A DNA stretch of 64,000 nt from CAZYME01 sp964648115. GTDB taxonomy: Bacteria > Pseudomonadota > Gammaproteobacteria > Legionellales > Legionellaceae. Below, piece after piece: positions 17,261 to 25,676 of this stretch; within the stretch, counting starts at the first letter, position 1, and every line of letters starts with the position of its first letter. The notes under the pieces are model-generated. The model saw nothing but the letters and a program-made list of their open reading frames with translations, made no database searches and had not been told where the DNA came from. The position numbers were made by a program, and so were the translations under genes. The stretch covers positions 1 through 64,000 of the forward strand of contig CAZYME010000009.1 in the NCBI GenBank assembly GCA_964648115.1, written 5' to 3'.

Positions 17261-17500
17261 CTATCTATAGCAACGTAAAGCGCCGTTCCAAGTACGCCAG
17301 CAACCTGGATGCAAGGGCGCAGGTCTAGCAAATGGACCAGGGTGGTTTTGTACGCATCCACCATAAACATTCAAATGATACCCAAATCCACATCCCTGGG
17401 CAGCCTTTGCAGTCGATGTATAACCTACCGCTAAAAATAATAAGCCTGCTACACAAACAACATGCAGCAATCCTGAAAGATAGTTAGAATAGGTACTCAT
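17261..17500 (-). CDS. Small secreted Cys/Gly-rich protein, 79 residues
   Basis: A signal peptide-like stretch (LHVVCVAGLLFLAVGYTSTAKA) precedes a short mature part, QGCGFGYHLNVYGGCVQN followed by HPGPFARPAPLHPGCW. The C-G-x-G-x-H-x-N-x-x-G-x-C-x-x-N pattern is familiar from small uncharacterised secreted proteins of proteobacteria. Four Cys in the mature part may form two disulphides in the periplasm. Function unknown. It is convergent with trxA across the hairpin. Confidence 0.65.
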   Translation of the reverse strand: MSTYSNYLSGLLHVVCVAGLLFLAVGYTSTAKAAQGCGFGYHLNVYGGCVQNHPGPFARPAPLHPGCWRTWNGALRCYR

Positions 17501-17751
17501 AGCCTTACTCCTTAGTTTATGCCTATTTTTTGCACAATCTAATTATAGCGTGTTATTTTAGAATTGCTGGAATTTTGATAACGATGTAGATCTAACCGAA
17601 AATCTGTGGTAGCCTTGTAATCCTGAATATGGTATGTTTTTGTTATAAGTCGCAAAAATACCCGTAGGCAGCAGCTTCTCGAGCTGACCTTCCCGTTTAA
17701 ATACTACCCTGGATACCCATTTCATTTTAACCAACACACCAAGTGAGAAGT
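17501..17751 (+). other. Leader region of rho, no gene seen
   Basis: This 251-bp space holds a candidate promoter area but no clear hexamer pair. The stretch gtaggcagcagcttctcgagctgacc (17661 on) can form a small hairpin (cagctt/gagctg). Enterobacterial rho is autoregulated through its leader; whether that holds here cannot be read from the sequence. Confidence 0.3.
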
Positions 17752-19014
17752 ATGAATTTTAGTGAACTTAAGCAGTTACCTATTGCTGATCTCGTCAATA
17801 TTGCCCAGGAAATGGGCGTTGAAAACACCTCCCGCATGCGCAAGCAAGATATCATTTTCGCCATCCTCAAAGCGCACGCGCTTAAAGGCGAAGATATTCA
17901 TGGTGATGGTGTTGTTGAAATCCTTGCGGACGGCTTTGGATTTTTACGCTCTTCCGATGGCTCTTATTTAGCCGGACCGGATGACATCTACGTCTCCCCT
18001 AGTCAAATCAGACGATTTGGTTTGCGTACTGGTGATACGATTTCAGGCAAAATTCGCCCGCCTAAAGACAGCGAGCGTTACTTTGCTTTATTGAAAGTAG
18101 ATCAAATTAACTACGATAGCCCAGATAGCGTAAAGCGAAAAATTCTATTTGAAAACCTAACGCCACTTTTTGCCTCTAGACGTTTAGTCATGGAGCAAGG
18201 CAACGGTAGTACGGAAGATTTAACCGCACGCGTAGTCGATTTATGTGCGCCATTTGGCCGTGGCCAACGTGGATTGATCGTCTCCCCTCCGAAAGCAGGT
18301 AAGACGTTAATGTTGCAAAATCTCGCACATTCCATTGAAAAAAATTACCCTGATTGCTACCTCATTGTATTACTTATTGATGAGCGCCCAGAGGAAGTGA
18401 CTGAGATGCAGCGTTCAGTCAAAGGTGAAGTGGTTGCTAGCACATTCGATGAACCAGCTAACCGTCACGTACAAGTGGCTGAAATGGTCATCGAAAAAGC
18501 GAAGCGCCTTGTTGAGCACAAACGCGATGTGGTGATATTACTTGATTCAATCACCCGTTTAGCGCGAGCCTATAACACCGTTATACCTTCATCTGGAAAA
18601 GTATTAACCGGTGGTGTGGATGCAAACGCTTTACAGCGACCTAAACGTTTATATGGTGCTGCACGTAATATCGAAGAAGGTGGTAGTTTAACTATTATTG
18701 CTACAGCTTTGGTTGATACTGGCTCCAAAATGGATGAAGTTATTTACGAAGAGTTCAAGGGTACGGGTAACATGGAAATTCATTTGACGCGTAATATTGC
18801 TGAGCGTCGTGTGTTCCCTGCTATCAACATTAACCGTTCTGGCACGCGTCGTGAAGACTTGTTGTTGAGTCCGGAAGAGTTACAACGTACTTGGATCTTA
18901 CGCAAAATTCTGCAGTCCATGGATGAATGTGATGCGATTGAATTTTTATTAGAGCGCATGAAAAATCATAAAACTAATGCTGAGTTTTTTGAGGCTATGA
19001 AGCGGCAAGAGTAG
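17752..19014 (+). CDS. rho: Transcription termination factor Rho
   Basis: Rho is the hexameric RNA helicase that ends transcription of untranslated RNA. From ATG 17752 (MNFSELKQLPIADLV) the protein has 420 residues, as in E. coli; an in-frame GTG 9 bp upstream is less likely. The N-terminal helical domain (ENTSRMRKQDIIFAILK) is followed by the RNA-binding cold-shock fold (GDGVVEILADGFGFLRS), Walker A PPKAGKT near residue 178-185, the Q/R loops and FPAININRSGTRREDLL. No insertion domain is present. The neighbouring trxA is the usual partner. Confidence 0.98.
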   Translation: MNFSELKQLPIADLVNIAQEMGVENTSRMRKQDIIFAILKAHALKGEDIHGDGVVEILADGFGFLRSSDGSYLAGPDDIYVSPSQIRRFGLRTGDTISGKIRPPKDSERYFALLKVDQINYDSPDSVKRKILFENLTPLFASRRLVMEQGNGSTEDLTARVVDLCAPFGRGQRGLIVSPPKAGKTLMLQNLAHSIEKNYPDCYLIVLLIDERPEEVTEMQRSVKGEVVASTFDEPANRHVQVAEMVIEKAKRLVEHKRDVVILLDSITRLARAYNTVIPSSGKVLTGGVDANALQRPKRLYGAARNIEEGGSLTIIATALVDTGSKMDEVIYEEFKGTGNMEIHLTRNIAERRVFPAININRSGTRREDLLLSPEELQRTWILRKILQSMDECDAIEFLLERMKNHKTNAEFFEAMKRQE

Positions 19015-19019
19015 GGGTG

Positions 19020-19215
19020 GTGCTCCCGCATTCCGCTTCGCTCCATACGGGCTACATGCTTTGAAACAATGCAGTAGTTGTAGCCTGGATGAAGGCGCAG
19101 CCGTAATCCGGGAGTTCTGTGCCACGATTTTCCGAATTACGGCTGCGCCTTCTTCCAGGCTACATAACTTAGAAACAATGTAGCCCGTATGGAGCGAAGC
19201 GGAATGCGGGAGCAC
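19020..19215. repeat. Nested palindrome: family B repeat inside a family C repeat
   Basis: The outer arms gtgctcccgcattccgcttc and its inverse ending gaatgcgggagcac lie at 19020-19057 and 19178-19215. Between them sits a complete family B hairpin (19080-19163, tagcctggatgaaggcgcag and its inverse). A short direct repeat, gaaacaatg, flanks the inner element on both sides. The whole fills the space between rho and ubiD. Confidence 0.8.
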
Positions 19216-19241
19216 AACCTTTTCCGGGTAACTCTAAAAAT

Positions 19242-20714
19242 ATGAAATACACCGACCTCCGCGATTTCATCGCCCAACTTGAAAAACGAAACTTATTACA
19301 ACGCATTGACTACCCCGTCTCCCCCTATCTTGAGATGACCGTCGTCAGTGACAAAGTCCTACGTGCTGGTGGTCCCGCGCTGCTCTTCACTCGCCCCCAG
19401 AACCACTCCATGCCCGTGCTAACCAATCTATTTGGTACAGTCGAACGTGTCGCATTGGGTATGGGCGAAGAAACCATCTTAGCGTTGCGGGAAATCGGTA
19501 AACTATTGGCCGCTCTAAAAGAACCCGAGCCCCCAAAAGGGTTTAAGGATGCATTCAACAAATTGCCGCTTTTAAAACAAGCTCTCAACATGGCACCTAA
19601 GCATATTAGCAACGCGCCCTGCCAAACCCATGTTTTAGAGCACGATGAAGTTGATTTAACCAAGCTGCCTATACAAACATGTTGGCCAGGTGATGTTGCA
19701 CCCTTAATTACCTGGGGATTAGTTACCACTAAAGGCCCCCACCAAGAACGCGAAAATATGGGGATCTATCGCCAACAAGTATTAGGGAAAAATAAACTCA
19801 TTATGCGCTGGTTGTCTCACCGCGGAGGAGCGCTTGATTACCAAGCCTTTCAAAAAGAACATCCCGGCGAGCGATTCCCCGTTGCGGTAACTTTGGGGGC
19901 AGATCCAGCCACCATCTTAGCCGCCGTGACACCTATCCCGGATACCCTATCAGAATATGCTTTTGCCGGTTTACTACGTGGCCAACGCACCCAGCTTACA
20001 CGTTGTATTGGCTCAGATTTGCATGTACCAGCAAGCGCTGAAATTATATTGGAAGGCTATTTAGACCCCAACATTGATGAAGCCCCTGAAGGGCCTTTTG
20101 GCGATCACACTGGTTATTATAACGAAGTGCAAACCTTCCCCGTTTTCACTGTTGAGCGCATTACACACCGTGATAACCCTATTTATCACAGCACCTACAC
20201 TGGCCGCCCACCCGATGAGCCGGCTATTCTTGGCATGGCATTAAACGAAGTCTTCATCCCTCTGCTGCAAAAACAATTTCCAGAGATTGTCGATTTTTAT
20301 CTACCACCAGAAGGATGCTCATACCGCCTAGCCGTTGTGACCATTAAGAAACAATATCCCGGCCATGCCAAACGCATTATGATGGCAGTGTGGTCATTTT
20401 TAAGACAATTTATGTACACCAAATTCGTCATTGTTTGTGATGACGATATAGATGCACGCAATTGGCAGGATGTAATTTGGGCCATGACTACACGAATGGA
20501 CCCGCTACGAGATACCGTCATGATAGATAACACCCCCATTGATTACCTAGATTTTGCTTCGCCAGTTTCGGGTCTAGGTTCTAAAATGGGCTTAGATGCC
20601 ACCAGCAAATGGCAGGGCGAAACGCAGCGGGAATGGGGAAAAGCCATTACCATGGATGAAGACATTTTACAGCGAGTTAATGATTATTGGTCTTTGTTAG
20701 GGATCTCGATGTGA
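19242..20714 (+). CDS. ubiD: 3-octaprenyl-4-hydroxybenzoate decarboxylase (prenylated-FMN dependent)
   Basis: UbiD decarboxylates the ring in ubiquinone synthesis, using prenylated FMN supplied by UbiX. The 490-residue protein has the family length and the segments MKYTDLRDFIAQLEKR, RQQVLGKNKLIMRWLSHRGGA, DPATILAAVTPIP, EGPFGDHTGYYNEVQTFPVF and ITMDEDILQRVNDYW. The conserved Glu and Arg of the active site lie in EAPEGPFGDHTG and HRGGA. Its stop overlaps the next start as GTGA, so it is coupled to fre. ubiE, ubiJ and ubiB of the same pathway lie at 42.6-45.7 kb. Confidence 0.96.
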   Translation: MKYTDLRDFIAQLEKRNLLQRIDYPVSPYLEMTVVSDKVLRAGGPALLFTRPQNHSMPVLTNLFGTVERVALGMGEETILALREIGKLLAALKEPEPPKGFKDAFNKLPLLKQALNMAPKHISNAPCQTHVLEHDEVDLTKLPIQTCWPGDVAPLITWGLVTTKGPHQERENMGIYRQQVLGKNKLIMRWLSHRGGALDYQAFQKEHPGERFPVAVTLGADPATILAAVTPIPDTLSEYAFAGLLRGQRTQLTRCIGSDLHVPASAEIILEGYLDPNIDEAPEGPFGDHTGYYNEVQTFPVFTVERITHRDNPIYHSTYTGRPPDEPAILGMALNEVFIPLLQKQFPEIVDFYLPPEGCSYRLAVVTIKKQYPGHAKRIMMAVWSFLRQFMYTKFVIVCDDDIDARNWQDVIWAMTTRMDPLRDTVMIDNTPIDYLDFASPVSGLGSKMGLDATSKWQGETQREWGKAITMDEDILQRVNDYWSLLGISM

Positions 20715-21409
20715 GCGATAAACTTATTCAAGCACAAGTAGAAAGAATCACACCGCTCACCGACAGTATCCTGCAGCTCATCTTAGCGCCCAGAGAATAT
20801 ATAGATTATCAAGCGGGGCAATATTTACAAATTATCTCGGCAAAAGAGGAGTTCAGTTATTCAATAGCAAATGCTCCTTTAGGTTCACATAAATATGAAC
20901 TTCATATTCGGCATACGCGCGACAACCCATATAATCAGCCACTGCTAGCTGAGATCAAGCATAAAGGCTCGGTAACCATTCGCCTGCCGTTGGGAGAATG
21001 TAATTTAAGCCGTCTGCACCCCAATAGACCCATCTTATTTATTGCGGGCGGTACTGGGTTTGCACCTATCAAAGCCATGATTGAACAATTACTAGCAGAT
21101 GGCGAACCACGTGCTTTTAAACTATTTTGGGGCGCGCGCTCTCAAAGTGATTTGTATATGGATGATATAGTCACCAAATGGCAAACCCATGTTCCTCATT
21201 TTCAATACTTTTCACAATTATCAGAAACCAGCACAGAAACACTAGCTTCGATGGTGTTAGCGCGACACGAGCAGGATATTAATAATTGGCAAATTGTAAT
21301 TAGTGGGCCATTTGATATGGTATACAGCACACGAGATCACCTTATCGAAAAAGGCGCATCACCTGCTAATTTATTTTCAGATGCATTCAGCTTTGAAGGA
21401 GCAAAATAA
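20711..21409 (+). CDS. fre: NAD(P)H-flavin reductase Fre-like
   Basis: Fre reduces free flavins with NAD(P)H. I take the GTG at 20711, which overlaps the ubiD stop by 4 bp and gives 232 residues, the normal Fre length; a TTG at 20687 would add eight atypical residues. Domains: FAD/flavin-binding barrel (QAGQYLQIISAKEEFSYSIAN, RLPLGECNL) then an NAD-binding domain (FIAGGTGFAPIKAMIEQLL, KLFWGARSQSDLYM). The ubiD-fre order is also found in enterobacteria and suggests flavin supply for UbiX/UbiD chemistry. Confidence 0.92.
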   Translation: MSDKLIQAQVERITPLTDSILQLILAPREYIDYQAGQYLQIISAKEEFSYSIANAPLGSHKYELHIRHTRDNPYNQPLLAEIKHKGSVTIRLPLGECNLSRLHPNRPILFIAGGTGFAPIKAMIEQLLADGEPRAFKLFWGARSQSDLYMDDIVTKWQTHVPHFQYFSQLSETSTETLASMVLARHEQDINNWQIVISGPFDMVYSTRDHLIEKGASPANLFSDAFSFEGAK

Positions 21410-21410
21410 C

Positions 21411-21605
21411 ATGGAAACTTTTTATCAAATATTAGGTGTAGTAGGAGCAGCTTTGATTGTCTGGGTTATCTATACCAACATTAAAAACCGCCCAAACCTA
21501 TTTAGCCGTGAAAATTTAAGCAAAAGCTTCTCAAGCATGGGCATACTAGCACTATTGCTGATCGGTTTTGTAGCCCTGCTGATTTTCATGGTAAGGTATA
21601 CTTAA
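21411..21605 (+). CDS. Small two-helix membrane protein, 64 residues
   Basis: ATG 21411 follows the fre stop directly, with gaaggag 13 bp upstream. The product has two hydrophobic helices, ILGVVGAALIVWVIYTNI and MGILALLLIGFVALLIFMV, joined by a polar loop (KNRPNLFSRENLSK). It is probably an inner-membrane protein cotranscribed with ubiD-fre. No family recognised. Confidence 0.65.
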   Translation: METFYQILGVVGAALIVWVIYTNIKNRPNLFSRENLSKSFSSMGILALLLIGFVALLIFMVRYT

Positions 21606-21654
21606 CGCACGCCGACGGCCACGTGTTCAAAGAATAATAAACAGAGGGATTACC

Positions 21655-22629
21655 ATGAAAAAACAGATAGGCATCTTATCGATGTTGATTGGGTTGTTAT
21701 TATCACCGTTGGTTTTTGCTCAACAACAAAGCTGGAACAGCTGGGTGGCTGATGTGCGCCAAGAAGCATTAGGACAGGGCATCCCTGCTTCCTTATTTGA
21801 TGAAGCATTTGCTGATATTCATGAGCCTAGCCGGCAGGTAAAAGGCTTGGCACGTTCTCAACCAGAGCACCGTCTCACATACTCAAAATACCTACACTCA
21901 CGCGTTGATAATTACCGAATTTCTGTAGGTAGACAACAGTACAAGAAAAACCAAGCCCTGGCAGATGAAATTGGAAGCCACTTTGGCGTTGACCCTTGCT
22001 TTATCATGTCATTTTGGGGAATGGAAACCAGTTATGGTAGCTATATGGGCAATTTCCCGGTCATTAAATCATTAGCAACATTAGCGTATGACTCAAATCG
22101 TCCCGAATTTTTCCGTAAACAATTATTTTACGCTCTACATATTGTTAATGATGGCCATGTTTCTTTGGGCAAATTTAAGGGCGAGTGGGCAGGTGCCTCA
22201 GGGCAACCTCAGTTCCTTCCTTCCAGCTGGAGGGAGTATGCGGTTGATTATGATGGTGATGGGCGTAAAGATATCTGGGAGTCAAAAGCAGACGTATTTG
22301 CATCCATTGCTAACTACATGAAGAAAAATGGTTGGCAAACTGGGGAGCCATGGGCCATTCTGGTTAAATTACCGAAAAATTTTGATAAAAACCTTGAGGG
22401 TAAGACAATCGTCAAACCAACAAGCGAGTGGAACGCCATGGGCGTGCGTACAGAGCGAGGAGAGCCCTTGCCCTATCAAAATTTGGAGGCGAGCATAGTC
22501 CAACCTAATGGTGGCCCGGTATTTCTTGCCTACCCCAATTATAAAATGATCTTACGTTACAATAATTCCATCTACTATGCCGGTGCAATTGGCTATTTAG
22601 CAGATAAAATATGCCAACGCACAACCTAG
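21655..22629 (+). CDS. mltB: Membrane-bound lytic murein transglycosylase B-type
   Basis: MltB-type enzymes cleave glycan strands to 1,6-anhydro products. The 324-residue precursor starts MKKQIGILSMLIGLLLSPLVFAQ, a signal peptide without a lipobox Cys, so the product is probably soluble periplasmic (like a Slt35/MltB variant). The catalytic Glu is E124 in WGMETSYGSYMGNFPV. Other segments are AGASGQPQFLPSSW and the Asp-rich VDYDGDGRKDIW loop, and a final YNNSIYYAGAIGYLAD. The next gene starts before its stop, so the pair is coupled. Confidence 0.93.
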   Translation: MKKQIGILSMLIGLLLSPLVFAQQQSWNSWVADVRQEALGQGIPASLFDEAFADIHEPSRQVKGLARSQPEHRLTYSKYLHSRVDNYRISVGRQQYKKNQALADEIGSHFGVDPCFIMSFWGMETSYGSYMGNFPVIKSLATLAYDSNRPEFFRKQLFYALHIVNDGHVSLGKFKGEWAGASGQPQFLPSSWREYAVDYDGDGRKDIWESKADVFASIANYMKKNGWQTGEPWAILVKLPKNFDKNLEGKTIVKPTSEWNAMGVRTERGEPLPYQNLEASIVQPNGGPVFLAYPNYKMILRYNNSIYYAGAIGYLADKICQRTT

Positions 22630-23498
22630 TGAGCGCTTTTGTAGATAAAACTGCAAGTTTAACGCCAGAAGCGCGGCATATTATTTGTGATAAGGCTACT
22701 GAGGCTCCGCAAAGCAGTGAAAGTGACATTATCACTACGGGTAGTTATCTATGCAGGCGCTGCGGTTTGGCGCTGTTTCGTGCGCATAGTCAATTTCATG
22801 CGGGTTGTGGTTGGCCAAGTTTTGATGATGATATTTCAGATGCAGTAAAACACGCTCCAGATGCTGATGGTCGGCGTACGGAAATCCTTTGCCATCGTTG
22901 TGATGGGCATCTAGGGCATGTGTTTATAGGCGAAAATTACACGGAAAAAAATTCTCGCTATTGCGTTAATGCTGCCGCTATCGATTTTGTTAATGATAGT
23001 GCAGTAGTGGATAGTGGGGAAGCCATCTTGGCGGGTGGCTGCTTTTGGGGAGTAGATTACTATCTGAAGCGTATTCCGGGCGTGCTAAAAGTTGAAGTAG
23101 GGTATTCCGGCGGGAACATAGCGCATCCAACATATAATGATGTCTGCAATGGCCAAACGGGTCATTATGAAGTGGCTCGTGTAATTTTTGACGTTTCAAA
23201 AACAGACTATCACACTGTTCTAAAGCATTTTTTTGAAATTCATGATCCTACCCAGCGTACCGGCCAGGGGCCTGACGTCGGCCCGCAATATCAAAGTGCT
23301 GTATTTTATTATAATCAAGCCCAGTATGAGCAAGCAGAAATATTGATAAAAGCCTTGCAAGAAAATGGCTATCAGGTAGCTACAAAATTACTTCCTGCAC
23401 AATCTTTTTGGCCTGCAGAAAACTATCATCAAGACTACTATAGCAAGCACGATAAAGCCCCCTATTGCCACCAGCCCGTTACCCGCTTTAAAAAGTAA
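22611..23498 (+). CDS. msrAB: Fused methionine sulfoxide reductase MsrB-MsrA
   Basis: The 295-residue protein joins two repair enzymes. MsrB (residues about 15-130, for Met-R-sulfoxide) has the zinc pairs CRRCG and CHRCDGHLGHVF and the catalytic C118 in RYCVNAA. MsrA (about 137-295, for Met-S-sulfoxide) has GGCFWGVDYYL with catalytic C144, GYSGG, HYEVARVIFD and YQSAVFYY. The order MsrB then MsrA is the less common one. No signal peptide, so it acts in the cytoplasm and probably takes electrons from thioredoxin (trxA at 16854). Its start overlaps the mltB end by 19 bp. Confidence 0.94.
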   Translation: MPTHNLVSAFVDKTASLTPEARHIICDKATEAPQSSESDIITTGSYLCRRCGLALFRAHSQFHAGCGWPSFDDDISDAVKHAPDADGRRTEILCHRCDGHLGHVFIGENYTEKNSRYCVNAAAIDFVNDSAVVDSGEAILAGGCFWGVDYYLKRIPGVLKVEVGYSGGNIAHPTYNDVCNGQTGHYEVARVIFDVSKTDYHTVLKHFFEIHDPTQRTGQGPDVGPQYQSAVFYYNQAQYEQAEILIKALQENGYQVATKLLPAQSFWPAENYHQDYYSKHDKAPYCHQPVTRFKK

Positions 23499-23563
23499 AA
23501 TTCTGTTCAAGGTTTCCCAAAATGGACCGATATTCTAGATAAGGAACTTGCCTGGGGAAATCA

Positions 23564-23875
23564 ATGAGTAGAATGGCAAAATTTAACATTGGTGATCTGG
23601 TTGTGCATAAACGCCAAAGTTATAGGGCAGTTGTCATTGATGTAGACCCATTGTTTCAAGCCTCTGGGCGTTATAACCCGCAAGCATCTAAGCGAGCTTT
23701 CACGAAGCGCAATCCATGGTATCGTTTATTGGTTGACGGAAGTAGCCAGATGACTTACGTTGAAGAATGTCTGTTAGCTTTTGACCCAAGTAACCAATCT
23801 ATTGATAATCCGAATATTGAGAACTACTTAGAGGAGCACCACGGTGCTTATCGGGGTATTTCAAGGGGGCATTAA
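23564..23875 (+). CDS. hspQ: Heat shock protein HspQ
   Basis: HspQ is a small hemimethylated-DNA-binding/heat shock protein that also modulates Lon specificity in enterobacteria. The 103-residue protein shows the family core AKFNIGDLVVHKRQSYRAVVIDVDP, NPWYRLLVDGSSQMTYVEEC and a C-terminal HHGAYRG. ggggaaatca precedes the ATG at 23564; the ATG at 23573 is also possible. I see no clear sigma-32 promoter. The next gene overlaps its end. Confidence 0.92.
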   Translation: MSRMAKFNIGDLVVHKRQSYRAVVIDVDPLFQASGRYNPQASKRAFTKRNPWYRLLVDGSSQMTYVEECLLAFDPSNQSIDNPNIENYLEEHHGAYRGISRGH

Positions 23876-24650
23876 CCCTGCCTATGGAGCTCCCATTTTG
23901 TTTTATGAACGTTTATTTAAATGGACTTTTTTAATAAGCTTATCTCTGATGCTGGTCTTATCTTTTTACAAAGATAGGCTCCCAAGCCCTAAGGCATATG
24001 ATTTTATTTCGTTGAACCCGCCTATTCAATCTGAAACCTACAGGGAGCCATTTAGGATTACAGCGAATAAACAAAGCTATGAAATTACACCAAAATTTGA
24101 TTACGATCTCACGGGTGTTGTCGTAACGTATAGCAACGCAGATGGGTTTACCAACATATGGCACCATGACGTATGGAAAGACTTTATTAATCTGCGTGAT
24201 CTTTGTGTAATTTGGAACCCAAATGTTAGCTCAGGTATTTATAAAGAAATAAGTTTCAATAGCGATAGCTGGACGTGTTGGGCTGCGTGGAGAGGTGGTT
24301 CTACGACTGAGAAGTTTAAATTTAACGCTCTTTCTAATAATCATTTGTTAACTGATAACAACCGGATAAAAGCGGCTCTTTTGAGTGCGGAAATAGGCGA
24401 TGTTGTACATTTCAAAGGTGTTTTAGCGAGTTACAAAAATGAGGAATCGGGAGCCGAGCGGGGCACCAGTATCAAACGCACTGATACTGGGAATGGAGCC
24501 TGTGAAACGGTGTACCTTGATGAATTTAAGGTTATTAAAAAAGCTAATCCGGTGTTACGTAATTTTTATAAATTGAGTAAGTGGGTAGCTATTTTTTCAT
24601 TTTTTGGGTTTCTTATTATGTTTGTGCGTACACCGTTTAGAGCTCGGTAA
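23844..24650 (+). CDS. Unknown protein with a membrane helix at each end
   Basis: GTG 23844 has a good site (gaggag, 7 bp upstream) and lies within the last 32 bp of hspQ. A TTG at 23898 is an alternative. The 268-residue product has a hydrophobic helix near residues 27-42 (WTFLISLSLMLVLSF), a beta-rich middle of about 180 residues (periplasmic if both helices cross) and a second helix near 245-262 (WVAIFSFFGFLIMF). Two Cys in the middle (CVIWNP, WTCWAAW) could pair. No family recognised. Confidence 0.65.
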   Translation: MLIGVFQGGINPAYGAPILFYERLFKWTFLISLSLMLVLSFYKDRLPSPKAYDFISLNPPIQSETYREPFRITANKQSYEITPKFDYDLTGVVVTYSNADGFTNIWHHDVWKDFINLRDLCVIWNPNVSSGIYKEISFNSDSWTCWAAWRGGSTTEKFKFNALSNNHLLTDNNRIKAALLSAEIGDVVHFKGVLASYKNEESGAERGTSIKRTDTGNGACETVYLDEFKVIKKANPVLRNFYKLSKWVAIFSFFGFLIMFVRTPFRAR

Positions 24651-24651
24651 T

Positions 24652-24751
24652 GTTGGGTCACGACCCAACCTACTTGCTGGATGCAGCGCAGCGTAAGCCG
24701 GGAATTCTGGGCACGGAAATCCCGGATTACGCTGCGCTTCATCCAGGCTAC
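24652..24751. repeat. Family E hairpin next to a family B repeat
   Basis: gttgggtc/gacccaac (24652-24669) is a short family E palindrome. A family B hairpin follows directly (24676-24751, gctggatgcagcgcagcg and inverse gctgcgcttcatccaggc). Nothing else is seen in 24651-24868. Confidence 0.7.
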
Positions 24752-24868
24752 AACTGACTTTTTACATTATTTAGTTCGAACCACTGGCAGGAGTTGCTTG
24801 TTGACAACAATGATGAAAAAATATACCATGTGTGCCAAATATTTACGAAAATTCGAGGAAGGAGCTCA

Positions 24869-25672
24869 TTGAAGAAATTATACCAACAACTACTAATCTC
24901 TCTCTTCTTATCACTACTCCATTTTACTGCCCATGCAAACAATTTATTACGTTTACAAAAGGCCTATCCTGAACATATTCAAACGGTTGCCGAAGATTAT
25001 ATTATCTGGACAGACGGGACGATGATGCCGGCACGAGATGATGCACCCAATAAAACCCAGCAAGAAAAACTAGATTCTCCGTCATTGCTCGATCAAGTCG
25101 ACCAGGTTTTATATTCGCTAGGGATACCAGCTAACACTGACACATATGCGCCCAACGGCGATCCCGGTCGCATCCGTTATGAGCCTTTCTTTCGAAAAAT
25201 GTACGGTGATACGCAAGAAGAAGTAGAATCAAAATTAGTAACCATTTATTGGATGCCCTTAATATTTGGTAGTAGTTATCCATTATCTGTTACCACAGTG
25301 AATGAAGTCGACAAAAAGCTCATCCAGATTTCCAATGAATTAGAAGCGCTAGTGTTAAGGCACCCAGAATATGTGCGGTTTTTAGAATACCCAGGCGAAA
25401 CATTTAAATGGCGATTTATAGCAAACACTACTCGCCTCAGCAACCATAGTTTTGGCATGACTATTGATATCAATTCAGACGCATCTGACTACTGGCAAAG
25501 GGAGCTCGAAGGAGCTGGGCAGCCTATTAGCGAAGATGCTCCCCTCATATATCGCAATAGCATTCCCTGGGAAATTGTCCCTATTTTTGAAAAATACGGT
25601 TTTATCTGGGGCGGCAAATGGCACCACTACGATAGCATGCATTTTGAGTACCGCCCGGAGCTATTGGCCTGA
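24869..25672 (+). CDS. Periplasmic M15 peptidase (VanY/LdcB-like carboxypeptidase)
   Basis: Starting at TTG 24869, with aggaaggag 5-13 bp upstream, the protein has 267 residues and a textbook signal peptide (MKKLYQQLLISLFLSLLHFTAHA). The open frame extends upstream to 24794, but without a better start. The zinc-binding M15 pattern SNHSFGMTID (SxHxxGxxxD) and WHHYDSMHFEYRPEL (catalytic/zinc WxH..HFE) place it with D-Ala-D-Ala or L-Ala-D-Glu peptidases of the VanY type. It probably trims peptidoglycan stem peptides. Which bond it cuts cannot be told. Confidence 0.85.
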   Translation: MKKLYQQLLISLFLSLLHFTAHANNLLRLQKAYPEHIQTVAEDYIIWTDGTMMPARDDAPNKTQQEKLDSPSLLDQVDQVLYSLGIPANTDTYAPNGDPGRIRYEPFFRKMYGDTQEEVESKLVTIYWMPLIFGSSYPLSVTTVNEVDKKLIQISNELEALVLRHPEYVRFLEYPGETFKWRFIANTTRLSNHSFGMTIDINSDASDYWQRELEGAGQPISEDAPLIYRNSIPWEIVPIFEKYGFIWGGKWHHYDSMHFEYRPELLA

Positions 25673-25676
25673 TATG

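Noticed and set aside
19020..19215. Insertion sequence
   Set aside because: No transposase frame or remnant; only hairpin repeats.
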